Shown here: piece after piece, positions 1 through 5,860 of the stretch
How positions within the stretch are numbered: position 1 is the first letter of the stretch
How the letters are laid out: every line of letters begins with the position of its first letter
Source of the DNA: an uncultured Oscillospiraceae bacterium
Lineage (GTDB): Bacteria; Bacillota; Clostridia; Oscillospirales; Oscillospiraceae
Assembly: GCA_900758315.1 (NCBI GenBank)
Contig: CAAERF010000411.1
Coordinates: 1-7,576, forward strand
DNA length: 7,576 nt
Direction of reading: 5' to 3'
Translations under genes and position numbers: made by a program
Notes under the pieces: generated by a model
Seen by the model: only the letters and a program-made list of their open reading frames with translations
What the model was told of the DNA's origin: nothing
The model's database searches: none

Positions 1-141
1 AGCTTTCAGATAGCCGAAAATAACTACATCGTAAAATTCATCTTCCGGCAGACGGTTTTCGTTCAGAAACTTATAGACTAGGCTATGATGGGCGGTGGCA
101 AATGTCTGCTGTTCTTTGGTTAATGGTACTTCACATAACAT
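1..141 (-). CDS. Sigma-70-like RNA polymerase sigma factor, N-terminal part (runs off window)
   Basis: Only the first 47 residues are present; the reading frame is open to the window edge. The protein starts MLCEVPLTKEQQTFA and continues through LVYKFLNENRLPEDEFYDVV to IFGYLKA. This resembles the start of sigma region 2 in the small sigma-70-like factors carried by clostridial conjugative elements: an N-terminal helix, then an acidic D-x-x-I/L-x-x-G-x-L-K-A segment that corresponds to region 2.2, which contacts the core polymerase. The ATG is preceded by AAGGAGG at good spacing. A strong intrinsic terminator ends about 20 bases before the start codon, so expression seems to need read-through from the upstream genes. 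The N-terminus shares LTK-D/E-QQT with the second sigma-like gene at 5861-6442. Family assignment is from recognition of a fragment; region 4 cannot be seen. Confidence 0.72.
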   Translation of the reverse strand, partial: MLCEVPLTKEQQTFATAHHSLVYKFLNENRLPEDEFYDVVIFGYLKA

Positions 142-160
142 AATGGTTTCCTCCTTAAAT

Positions 161-204
161 AAAAAAAGAGGGATACCTCCGGTGTGTTAGACCGAAGGCA
201 TCCC
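161..204 (-). terminator. Intrinsic terminator upstream of the left-edge sigma-like gene
   Basis: Read on the minus strand, GGGATGCCTTCGGT pairs with ACCGGAGGTATCCC around a 7-nt loop, giving 14 pairs of which two are G-U, followed by CTC and a run of seven T. The G-U pairs become A-C mismatches in a plus-strand transcript, so the hairpin works best as minus-strand RNA. It starts about 40 bases after the stop of the Cys-cluster gene, and its T-run ends about 20 bases before the start codon of the next gene, leaving no space for a promoter between. Confidence 0.85.
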
Positions 205-244
205 GTTGTTTATGTGTCATGTGGCACAAACCACATCAAGATAC

Positions 245-1078
245 TTATGCAGGCAGCTGTTCGCAGTCACCATTGATCTGACTGACAGTATAGTGACCAT
301 CTGCCGACTCGTTGGTCATGGCGCCAGGCTCGATTACATAATCGCAGCCGGTGTCGCGCTGCTCCTCAGTGATCTCGGCACGCTGCTGGAGCAGGAGTTT
401 GATCTGCTCCTTAAAACTGTTGGCGTAAGCCCGGATCTGAGCCAGCTCCTCGCCCTGGAAATCCTGCAGCAGTTTGAAGGTAGCAACACTGTAGTCATTG
501 GTGCCGTTGTTCTCACGCTTGAGACCAATCTGCACGATACTGCCGTAAGTGGCGCGGCGGCGGAGCATGAAGGCCCGGTTCAGAAATTCCTTGAAGGGCT
601 TGATGCTGGTAGGAGGCAGATTTACCTGCAGAGGCATGTACTCACCACTGCGAAGCAGGTAGAGCACACGCATATTTTTACAGGCTTTTCCTTTGCTGCC
701 ATCAGGTGCAGAACCAAAGCGGTTCATCACGCAGGCAGCACAGGCGCCTCCGGGAGTGCCGATGCCAACCTTGCCATCCACAGAAGAACAAAGCGGCGTG
801 GTATCGTCGTCATATTCGCTGCCAGCCGGCCAGTAGGCGCAGGTGGCGTGGTTATGCAGAATGACGCCTACCAGATTCTTTTCATAGTCGGGATTGTCCG
901 GATCATCGGACGGCATCTCAAATTGGAGTGTGCCGCCGGCGGGAATCTTGACACGCTGAAAACTCATCTGCAGACCATCGGCGTCCTCAGCCAGTTCCTC
1001 GGCGCTGAAATCGCCTTCGATCATAGTGGGGAGCATGAATTTTTCCTGTTTCATCAAATCGCTGTTCTGATTATACAT
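245..1078 (-). CDS. Cys-cluster protein, possible single-stranded-DNA-associated protein of the element (277 aa)
   Basis: I do not recognise a named family. The start is well supported: AAGGAGG sits 7 bases before the ATG. The N-terminal part (residues 20-80) is acidic and mixed. The middle holds the most distinctive segment: Cys97, then C113-A-A-C116, the stretch NRFGSAPDGSKGKAC to Cys133, and basic residues after it. Four Cys (97, 113, 116, 133) could bind one metal, probably zinc. The C-terminal third contains a Glu/Gln-rich predicted helix (about 205-243). No signal peptide or membrane segment is visible. It lies 38 bases after the DUF932 gene and is the last gene before a terminator, so it is probably co-transcribed with DUF932. 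The neighbourhood with ssb and DUF932 suggests a role in DNA metabolism, perhaps ssDNA binding, but that is inference. A long plus-strand frame across the same bases is treated as a shadow. Confidence 0.85.
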   Translation of the reverse strand: MYNQNSDLMKQEKFMLPTMIEGDFSAEELAEDADGLQMSFQRVKIPAGGTLQFEMPSDDPDNPDYEKNLVGVILHNHATCAYWPAGSEYDDDTTPLCSSVDGKVGIGTPGGACAACVMNRFGSAPDGSKGKACKNMRVLYLLRSGEYMPLQVNLPPTSIKPFKEFLNRAFMLRRRATYGSIVQIGLKRENNGTNDYSVATFKLLQDFQGEELAQIRAYANSFKEQIKLLLQQRAEITEEQRDTGCDYVIEPGAMTNESADGHYTVSQINGDCEQLPA

Positions 1079-1116
1079 AGTGGTTCCTCCTTAAAAACTG
1101 TGATGGTTGCAGATGG

Positions 1117-2190
1117 TCAGGCGGCCATCTGATTGATACGGTTCCACTGCTGTCGGGGCATGGACAGGATATTGTATCCGATCCCCTCCAGGGCAGTGGC
1201 GCGGTCATAGCTGTCCACATCCTGACTAAAGCGTGTTACGGCATTGGATAGCCCATAGAGGGTCAGATCTTTGCCTTCAATCAGACGCTGCAGAACGCCG
1301 GTGCTTTCTTCCTCGGTGATATTGAAATCCTTGCTTGCCAGACGGACAACGCCGGGAATATCAGTGGTATTCATCTGAACGGTTGTGGCTTCACGCATCA
1401 TGCCAACTACCCGTGTAAACCGCGTTTCATCCACGGCGGCCATCACGGTATCTTTGATCTTCATGGCAAATGCGTGGTCATCAGCGGCCAATGTCTCCTG
1501 TGAGAACAGTTGAAAGTTTTCATCTGCCTCATTGACCCGGCCGATGTGAGTGCGGCGAGTCTGGGCATCGTTGACGACCATGCCGTTACTGCATACCAGC
1601 CGATAGACCAAAGGCTGGATGTTGACGGAACCCAGTCCAACTTCACTATTGCTGATGATAACACCGGACTGCACGATGTCACCGGGTACAACTTCGGCTT
1701 CAAGCCGCTTGTTGACTACCTTGATGTACATACGGCTGTCCGTGATCTGGCAGCTTTCAAAATAGGCGTCCTCCATTTGTTGAATGACAGGGAGGACGAT
1801 TTCTGCAATGTCCAGATTATCAATGCGGCGATAGCGGTTACTTAAAAATGCCCGTACAGTGCCATCCAGAGTACGGACCATACGCTGGGTCGGTTCCCGC
1901 TGGAACCAGGAATTCACATTCTCCGCCAGCAGTTCCGGATAATCGGAAAGCATACGGTCATAGTAAGCAGCCGGAATCTTCAGATGTGTGCCGATCTGCC
2001 GATGGGCGATCTGGTTGATCTCCAGTGGCTCCACCAGTGGGTCATCATGGTCGTCAAAGGTATGGAGATAAAGTTGAGAACCAAAAGGTTCTACTTGAAG
2101 TCGCCGGGTATCAAGCAAATAGTCTTGCTTGAGTTTGGATTGGCGTTCAATCTGCTGTGCCATTTCCACGATGGTAAGTCCTGATTTCAT
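1117..2190 (-). CDS. DUF932 family protein (357 aa)
   Basis: This matches the DUF932 (phage/plasmid-like) family, common on phages, plasmids and conjugative elements, with no settled biochemical role. Family-type segments are visible: FLSNRYRRIDN (about 115-125), and a second conserved block reading ISNSEVGLGSVNIQPLVYR followed by CSNGMVV (about 179-206). The C-terminal third (about 230-350) is mostly helical. The length of 357 aa fits a complete member. No membrane segment or signal is visible, so it is presumably cytoplasmic. The start is MKSGLTIVEMAQQ; an AAAGGAG site lies about 12 bases upstream, slightly long but the only good one. It follows the membrane protein gene by 45 bases and precedes the Cys-cluster gene by 38 bases. 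Because these proteins often sit with ssDNA-handling genes on mobile elements, a role in establishment or protection of incoming DNA is plausible but inferred. Confidence 0.92.
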   Translation of the reverse strand: MKSGLTIVEMAQQIERQSKLKQDYLLDTRRLQVEPFGSQLYLHTFDDHDDPLVEPLEINQIAHRQIGTHLKIPAAYYDRMLSDYPELLAENVNSWFQREPTQRMVRTLDGTVRAFLSNRYRRIDNLDIAEIVLPVIQQMEDAYFESCQITDSRMYIKVVNKRLEAEVVPGDIVQSGVIISNSEVGLGSVNIQPLVYRLVCSNGMVVNDAQTRRTHIGRVNEADENFQLFSQETLAADDHAFAMKIKDTVMAAVDETRFTRVVGMMREATTVQMNTTDIPGVVRLASKDFNITEEESTGVLQRLIEGKDLTLYGLSNAVTRFSQDVDSYDRATALEGIGYNILSMPRQQWNRINQMAA

Positions 2191-2235
2191 TCGTCAAGTT
2201 CACTCCTTTCTCTGTGTTCCTTGGCAGCAGAAGCA

Positions 2236-3051
2236 TTACCAGGATACCTGAATGCCCTGGGCAGTGACTTCAGCGGCCAGACCATTGCTTTCCAGAACCT
2301 CTGCCAGACGGGGCCAGTAGACCTTCTGGGGAAAGTTATTCAGATGCTCCTGAGAAACAGCATCTTCGCCCTGCTCAATGCAGATATCACCGTTTTCCCG
2401 AAGCGTCAGTTTGCTGTGTCCGCGGGAATTAAGGTCGGAGATCAGTGCTTCCAGTACAGAGCGTCCCTGCGTTTCATACCAGATACGGGGATCAACAGGC
2501 TGCCTGTTCGGAGGAGTTGCATCATCCTCGCTTGTTTCTCCGCCGACCTTAGATAGCGGAACGATCTTGACCATATCGCATTTGATATTGGCGTTCTGAT
2601 CCAGTGTCACGTTAGCGTGATCAAACTCGTCAATGCCAAACACACGGATGCGGCCGGTACCGCCATTGCGGATCAGCTGCTCTGGCTGCTTTTCACACCA
2701 CTCGAAGGTGGCTTGCGGATAAGCGGAGCGCAGATATGCCAGAATACGATGGTTGGTGTGGCGCACCAGCAGGTCATCGGAGTTGGTGCTGCCCAGGTCA
2801 GGGATCTCAAAATTTCTTGTTTGGATGCCTTCTGCATGGAGCTGTCTGGTGCGCTGTTGACGCTGGCGACGCCGTTGGGCCTGCTGCATATAGGGGAGAA
2901 GCAGGATCAAAACTACCCACAGTCCCCAGAGAGTGAAAACGCCCAGAAGCAGCCAGACCTGCCAGGGTCCGCGTACCAGAGCCATAATTGCGATGACTGC
3001 ACCAATCAGGATCGTGATGCTGCCACTCAAAAGTCCTCTGTCATTATTCAT
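2236..3051 (-). CDS. Membrane-anchored protein with a cytoplasmic C-terminal domain, unknown function (271 aa)
   Basis: Unrecognised family. Two hydrophobic segments sit at the N-terminus (about residues 9-26 and 31-53), separated by a short turn containing R27. They are followed by a very basic stretch (QQAQRRRQRQQRTRQ, about 56-70), which by the positive-inside rule places the remaining 200 residues in the cytoplasm. The soluble part has a mixed alpha/beta look (about 95-170, including GTGRIRVFGIDEF), an acidic and Pro-rich linker (about 171-188), and a second small domain to the C-terminus. The chosen start is MNNDRGLL, with AAAGGA about 11 bases upstream. A start four codons earlier would place the Shine-Dalgarno directly against the ATG, so it is less likely. 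A terminator ends about 39 bases before the start codon. The gene is followed by DUF932 and probably shares its transcript. A membrane-linked accessory role in transfer is possible but not shown. Confidence 0.85.
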   Translation of the reverse strand: MNNDRGLLSGSITILIGAVIAIMALVRGPWQVWLLLGVFTLWGLWVVLILLLPYMQQAQRRRQRQQRTRQLHAEGIQTRNFEIPDLGSTNSDDLLVRHTNHRILAYLRSAYPQATFEWCEKQPEQLIRNGGTGRIRVFGIDEFDHANVTLDQNANIKCDMVKIVPLSKVGGETSEDDATPPNRQPVDPRIWYETQGRSVLEALISDLNSRGHSKLTLRENGDICIEQGEDAVSQEHLNNFPQKVYWPRLAEVLESNGLAAEVTAQGIQVSW

Positions 3052-3089
3052 GTTTGATACCATCCTTTTTTCTGAATTTGTTGGAAAAC

Positions 3090-3151
3090 AAAAAAAGAGG
3101 GACCGCACCAAGCTTTCAGTTTCATTCTGAAAAACTTGATACGGTCCCTCT
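3090..3151 (-). terminator. Intrinsic terminator between ssb and the membrane protein gene
   Basis: On the minus strand AGAGGGACCGTATCAAG pairs over 17 positions with CTTGGTGCGGTCCCTCT, with two G-U pairs, and a further inner stem TTTCAG/CTGAAA caps it. A run of seven T follows. The hairpin begins 16 bases after the ssb stop codon. The T-run lies about 39 bases before the next start codon, which leaves no clear space for a separate promoter. The wobble pairs are compatible only with the minus-strand RNA. Confidence 0.9.
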
Positions 3152-3167
3152 CAGGTGCCGAAGTAAA

Positions 3168-3569
3168 TTACTCCGGCAGGGATTCGCGGTCTCCGTCCAA
3201 TATCTCCGTGGGAGGCGGTGCGGGTTCCGCAGTAATGTCCGGGTCATTCTCCGGTCTGTTCGCTGTGGCGGGCTGTTTGGGGAGGAAACCAAAGTCATTT
3301 AGACTGACCTTCAGTTTCTTTTCCAATTTACCGTCCTTCATGCGAACATCTACCAGCCGCTGTGAGCCGGCAAGCCAGATCATACTGCCTTTTTTGACCT
3401 TGAATTGCATGAGCCGGGTGACATCTGCATCCCAGGCCCATACCTGATAGAACTGCGTCCAGTTTTTGGTGCGTTCCATCAGATCAAAGCATACATAGCT
3501 TTGTTTGGACTGGCTTTCTTTGGGTACAAGGTCGTTCATGACGCGCCCGAACACAAAAATCTGTGCCAT
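3168..3569 (-). CDS. ssb: Single-stranded DNA-binding protein, mobile-element type (133 aa)
   Basis: A short SSB-like OB-fold protein. The N-terminus MAQIFVFGRVMNDLVPKES gives the first beta strand of the SSB fold. YVCFDLMERT (25-34) corresponds to the second strand, and FYQVWAWDADVTRLMQFKVK to the third strand and helix, where host SSBs usually have an F-x-x-V-x-x-W/F pattern. KKGSMIWLAGSQRLVDVRM (59-77) matches the K-G-x-x-V-x-V-x-G strand. The tail from about residue 97 is Pro- and acid-rich and disordered. It ends ESLPE instead of the DDDIPF-type tip that recruits partners in typical bacterial SSBs. The usual role is coating ssDNA during conjugative transfer or replication. The start is M9 of the longest frame, with AAAGGAG just upstream; the eight earlier residues overlap that site. 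It is preceded by a promoter, a structured leader and a terminator. Confidence 0.85.
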   Translation of the reverse strand: MAQIFVFGRVMNDLVPKESQSKQSYVCFDLMERTKNWTQFYQVWAWDADVTRLMQFKVKKGSMIWLAGSQRLVDVRMKDGKLEKKLKVSLNDFGFLPKQPATANRPENDPDITAEPAPPPTEILDGDRESLPE

Positions 3570-3604
3570 AACACTCCTTTCTGCCATTGGCATTATTATC
3601 TATA

Positions 3605-3761
3605 TAAAAAAGTGCCAGCAGTTTTTCGGCCCTAAAAGGGCGCAAAAAATCACTGACACTTGCATACAAACTTAACAGCGTGTGCAATGCAGGCTTTTGG
3701 CCTACGGTACAGATCAAAAAGACCTGTATTCCCAAATGGGATACGCACAAAAATCAATTAC
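3605..3761 (-). ncRNA. Structured 5' leader RNA upstream of ssb (about 155 nt)
   Basis: Predicted transcript from about 3761 to the U-tract near 3605. Three hairpins precede the terminator stem: 3726-3744 (GTAT/ATAC and CCCA/TGGG), 3708-3728 (TACAGGTC/GATCTGTA with a TTTTT loop), and 3689-3705 (GTAGGC/GCCTGC with a CAAAA loop). The first two share three bases, so they compete at the base. A GTG-started frame of 32 codons (3748-3650) ends with TGA inside the 5' arm of the terminator stem, the arrangement of a leader peptide in attenuation, but it has no Shine-Dalgarno and is not called as a gene. CGCA(C)AAAAATCA, read on the plus strand, occurs both at 3745-3755 and 3641-3652. The leader could act as an attenuator or give a short stand-alone RNA; no known riboswitch class was recognised. 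Confidence 0.55.
3606..3660 (-). terminator. Leader terminator (attenuator candidate) in front of ssb
   Basis: On the minus strand the arm AGTGTCAGTGATTTTTTGCG with CCCT pairs with AGGG-CCGAAAAACTGCTGGCACT, making a stem of about 20 pairs with several G-U pairs and a small internal loop, followed by TTTTTTAT. The T-run ends 36 bases before the ssb start codon. It lies between the strong promoter at 3768-3796 and the gene, so the promoter can express ssb only if this hairpin is bypassed. The wobble pairs show the structure belongs to minus-strand RNA. Confidence 0.85.
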
Positions 3762-3767
3762 AAGTTC

Positions 3768-3796
3768 AGTATAGCACTGTATCTTGTGCCTGTCAA
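3768..3796 (-). promoter_or_regulatory. Consensus sigma-A-type promoter for the ssb leader
   Basis: On the minus strand, TTGACA (3796-3791) and TATACT (3773-3768) are separated by exactly 17 bases. The -35 box matches the consensus fully and the -10 box in five of six positions. An AT-rich stretch with CTATATATAG (3808-3817) lies just upstream and could act as an UP element. The predicted start is near 3761. It is the best promoter in the window and stands in its only long gene-free region. Confidence 0.82.
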
Positions 3797-3799
3797 GAT
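3781..3799. promoter_or_regulatory. Operator-like palindrome over the -35 box
   Basis: ATCTTG and CAAGAT are perfect 6-base inverted arms around a 7-base spacer, and the -35 hexamer lies inside. A second, imperfect inverted repeat (ACAAG...CAGT / ACTG...CTTGT, 3760-3787) spans the -10 box. A bound dimeric repressor at either site would block polymerase. No repressor gene is visible in the window. Confidence 0.5.
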
Positions 3800-3862
3800 G
3801 TAAAACACTATATATAGATTTATAGCCAGCGACAAGTACGATATGTAGTAGTTGAAAAGGTC

Positions 3863-4471
3863 TTACTCTGTAAGATGGTTCATAATACGGTAGTAGTCGT
3901 CCAATAGGTAGAACTGCGTTTTTGTTGGAGATGCAGTTTGGTAGTCAAAGATCAGACCATATAGGCTGCCGGTGCCATCCACTCCCAGGAAACCAAACCA
4001 GCAGGACATCGTATGGCCGTTGAAATACCATAGCTGCAGGTCGTTATATTCCGATTCAGTAACGAGTCCTTTGCGTGCCAGCCGAAGGGCGTCATCTTCA
4101 TTGATCAGAGGATGAGACAGAAAATGGCGGTAAAGAATATCGGACATACCAAGCGCCTGCTGGTAGGTAAGCGGGTTGGGATTGTCCAGCCACCAGCGGG
4201 TCAGCGCTTCAAAGTCATGGATGACTGGGCGGGGCGTAAGGCTGCGGAATTGTTTTAGAAAAGCGATTACTGTTTTCGGAGCAGCTGGAGCCGGTACAGG
4301 TATTTCCTGCACACAGTCATTGAGAAAGGCAAACGCGATTTTTTCACCGGTTTTGTCCTCCAGCATCAGTCCGAAGCGTGACAAAGGAGCGAGCAGGAAA
4401 TGCTCCAGCGCAAAGTTTTCTTCCAGAAAGCGATAGACTTTATATTGTTCGATGGTGTGGGGCTTATACAT
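3863..4471 (-). CDS. Conserved mobile-element protein of unknown function (202 aa)
   Basis: No named family recognised, though the sequence resembles hypothetical proteins often found on clostridial conjugative elements. Distinctive parts are RFLEENFALEHFLLAPLSR (14-32) followed by LMLEDKTGEKIAFAF, a Pro/Ala hinge (57-66), NPNPLTYQQALGMSDILYRH (97-116), a strongly aromatic EYNDLQLWYFNGH (141-153) followed by WFGFLGVDGTGSLYGL, and LLDDYYRIMNHL near the end. It is rich in Trp, Tyr and Phe and soluble by appearance, with no signal or transmembrane segment. The start MYKPHTIEQY follows AAAGGAGGG at normal spacing; a longer frame beginning at a TTG ten codons earlier would include the ribosome site. 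A terminator hairpin lies 109 bases upstream, and a weak TATATT box in the gap (about 4530-4550) leaves open a promoter of its own. Confidence 0.85.
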   Translation of the reverse strand: MYKPHTIEQYKVYRFLEENFALEHFLLAPLSRFGLMLEDKTGEKIAFAFLNDCVQEIPVPAPAAPKTVIAFLKQFRSLTPRPVIHDFEALTRWWLDNPNPLTYQQALGMSDILYRHFLSHPLINEDDALRLARKGLVTESEYNDLQLWYFNGHTMSCWFGFLGVDGTGSLYGLIFDYQTASPTKTQFYLLDDYYRIMNHLTE

Positions 4472-4579
4472 AGGAAACCCTCCTTTCCTTGATTTACCCA
4501 ATAAATAGGGACAGAAGGAATGTATTCTGCAAAATATAAGGAAATCAGGCGTTGGTCATTGTGATTTGCAAAATGCCCT

Positions 4580-4618
4580 TTAAGAAAGCGAGGTGGCTCA
4601 AAACCACCTCGCATTTTT
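4580..4618. terminator. Terminator hairpin after the two-helix membrane protein gene
   Basis: GCGAGGTGG and CCACCTCGC form a perfect 9-pair stem around a 7-base loop. It starts within seven bases of the stop codon of the minus-strand gene at 4617. On the minus strand TTTCTT follows; on the plus strand ATTTTT follows. It could therefore end transcripts from both sides. The T-run for the minus strand is interrupted by C, so it may leak. It separates the 7270-4617 operon from the gene at 4471. Confidence 0.75.
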
Positions 4619-5108
4619 AGGATTCAGAGGACGGATCGGGATGCTCCTCCGGCTCGCTGATTGCTTCATAGCCCAAAAAGCTGTTCGTTGAAAGTGCGGC
4701 ATCCAGATAGTCATTTCCAACGGTAGGTCGTGCCCCTTTCTGAAAGTAAAATCGGTAGGGTTCGCCTATTTTAAGCCGGGCCGATTTACTGAGAAGCAGT
4801 GTGATCTCTATGCCATGGCTGTCTATCAGATGTACTTTGCGGTAGCGGCGGAGCATAGGTGTACTGATACCGGCGCAGATGCCTTCCACTACCTCGTAGT
4901 TCTTATGTGTTGCAGTCGCCCAGATCCCTCGACAGGATATAAGACAGGCGCAGAGTACGACAATCCCCAATGCCAGCAGGATATGATCTTTAGTCGCCAC
5001 ACAGATGATGACGCTGATTCCCGCACTGGCGATTCCGGCCAGCAGAGTGAGCAGAAACTTTCGCTGCAATACAGTGGGAAAAAGAGTCCATTGTTTCATC
5101 ATGCTCAT
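4617..5108 (-). CDS. Two-helix membrane protein of unknown function (163 aa)
   Basis: Unrecognised. Two hydrophobic helices are visible at about residues 18-39 (FLLTLLAGIASAGISVIICV) and 43-61 (ILLALGIVVLCACLISC). They are followed by a soluble part of about 100 residues, with a basic patch (LRRYRKVHL, about 85-93), a beta-rich middle (HGIEITLLLSKSARLKIGEPYRFYF), and an acidic tail ending in PEEHPDPSSES. The first ATG overlaps the stop of the 231-aa gene in an ATGA arrangement, so translation is probably coupled and the two products are likely made in fixed ratio. The coupled start decides against the later Met codons 3 and 4. A terminator hairpin begins straight after the stop. It may be a membrane component of the transfer machinery or an accessory envelope protein; nothing in the sequence decides this. 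Confidence 0.82.
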   Translation of the reverse strand: MSMMKQWTLFPTVLQRKFLLTLLAGIASAGISVIICVATKDHILLALGIVVLCACLISCRGIWATATHKNYEVVEGICAGISTPMLRRYRKVHLIDSHGIEITLLLSKSARLKIGEPYRFYFQKGARPTVGNDYLDAALSTNSFLGYEAISEPEEHPDPSSES

Positions 5109-5800
5109 ACCCTCTCAAAGATAATCTGCTGCCGAAGATAAAGATTGGCAACGGCTAATGTCACTGGCTTGCTGCTCTGGCTGATTTTGACCATGCTGGC
5201 AATGTTGTCACTGGTGGTCGTTTCATCTCCGTAGAGGGAATCCAAAAGCGCACATTCATTGGGGAGGCGGGAAATATTTTTATCTATGCACTTGATGATC
5301 TCTGCGGTGGAGAGCAGGGCTTGTCCGGCAAGGCGCATGACCAGAGCTTCGTATTTGGTGCGTTTATCTTTCTGGAACAGTTTCCGCGCAGCGGATACCG
5401 GAACATGTGCCAGCAGCGTCAGCTTGACAAAAGAGGCGAGCCGGAGGAAGAACGGTCCGCTGGTTGGGATAATGCTGAGCGAACCAAGCAGGTCATACAA
5501 AGCATCGTATTCTGTTTCACCGCTGCCGGATACCAGAAGACCGCGGGTAAGCAGTCGGTTTGTACAGTCTTCCCAAGAACGCTCGGTACAGTAACCGGAT
5601 GCGGTGGCTAGCTTTTCGTATTCTTGTGCGATGTCATCCCAGCGCAGGATTCTCCAGTTGAGCATGCTCCAAATCACCATTTCCTGCATATCGGCCATGT
5701 ACTCCTGACCGCCTAACAGGATGATTGGACAACTGCGGTTGCAGCCGTTTGTCCTTCGTTCAAACCGGCCGACCGCAGTGTATAGGGTTTTGATTGCCAT
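5105..5800 (-). CDS. Conserved mobile-element protein of unknown function (231 aa)
   Basis: I know of similar unnamed proteins on clostridial elements but no functional family. The likely core runs from about residue 30: GGQEYMADMQEMVIWSMLNW, then ILRWDDIAQEYEKLA, ERSWEDCTNRLLTRGLLVSG (73-92), and TEYDALYDLLGSL. The alternation of helices with a short beta pair around RGLLVSGSGETEYDA resembles a winged-helix fold, so DNA binding is conceivable. A second block, KDKRTKYEALVMRLAGQALL followed by STAEIIKCIDKN (145-175), is helical. It ends in a well-conserved-looking AVANLYLRQQIIFERV. No membrane segment. AAGGAGG precedes the ATG at good distance. It follows the sigma-like gene by 60 bases and overlaps the next gene by four bases. 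The winged-helix reading is a visual inference only. Confidence 0.83.
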   Translation of the reverse strand: MAIKTLYTAVGRFERRTNGCNRSCPIILLGGQEYMADMQEMVIWSMLNWRILRWDDIAQEYEKLATASGYCTERSWEDCTNRLLTRGLLVSGSGETEYDALYDLLGSLSIIPTSGPFFLRLASFVKLTLLAHVPVSAARKLFQKDKRTKYEALVMRLAGQALLSTAEIIKCIDKNISRLPNECALLDSLYGDETTTSDNIASMVKISQSSKPVTLAVANLYLRQQIIFERV

Positions 5801-5860
5801 ATTTCGATACCTCCTTCTTATACATATCCCTTACTGTTGCTGATGCTGATTTTCAACAGA

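Larger units (their letters stand above)
3570..3862. other. Main intergenic region (293 bases) between the 202-aa gene and ssb
   Basis: This is the longest stretch without a gene. From right to left it holds about 50 AT-rich bases after the stop of the 202-aa gene, including CTATATATAG, then the promoter with its palindromes, the structured leader, the leader terminator and the ssb Shine-Dalgarno site. It is clearly more AT-rich than the genes around it. Open frames here are in conflict with the RNA structures and lack ribosome sites. Confidence 0.75.

Noticed and set aside
206..1132. Long plus-strand open frame of 308 codons
   Set aside because: It is antisense to the Cys-cluster gene, has no ribosome site, has an unordered composition and runs through the terminator; the minus-strand gene has a strong AAGGAGG and fits the operon direction.
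3484..3750. Minus-strand frame of 88 codons through the ssb leader
   Set aside because: No ribosome site or normal start codon, it crosses the terminator and ends within ssb in another frame; the leader RNA structures explain the region better.
3808..3817. CTATATATAG palindrome as an attachment or recombination site
   Set aside because: No second copy and no integrase gene are in the window; an AT-rich UP-type element is the simpler reading.
4490..4570. Promoter in front of the 202-aa gene (ATGACC with TATATT)
   Set aside because: The spacing of 15 and the weak -35 match are not good enough for a separate call, though the terminator upstream makes some promoter here likely.
4366..4614. Minus-strand frame of 82 codons starting MRGGFEPPRF
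   Set aside because: It starts inside the terminator stem, lacks a ribosome site and overlaps the better-supported 202-aa gene in another frame.
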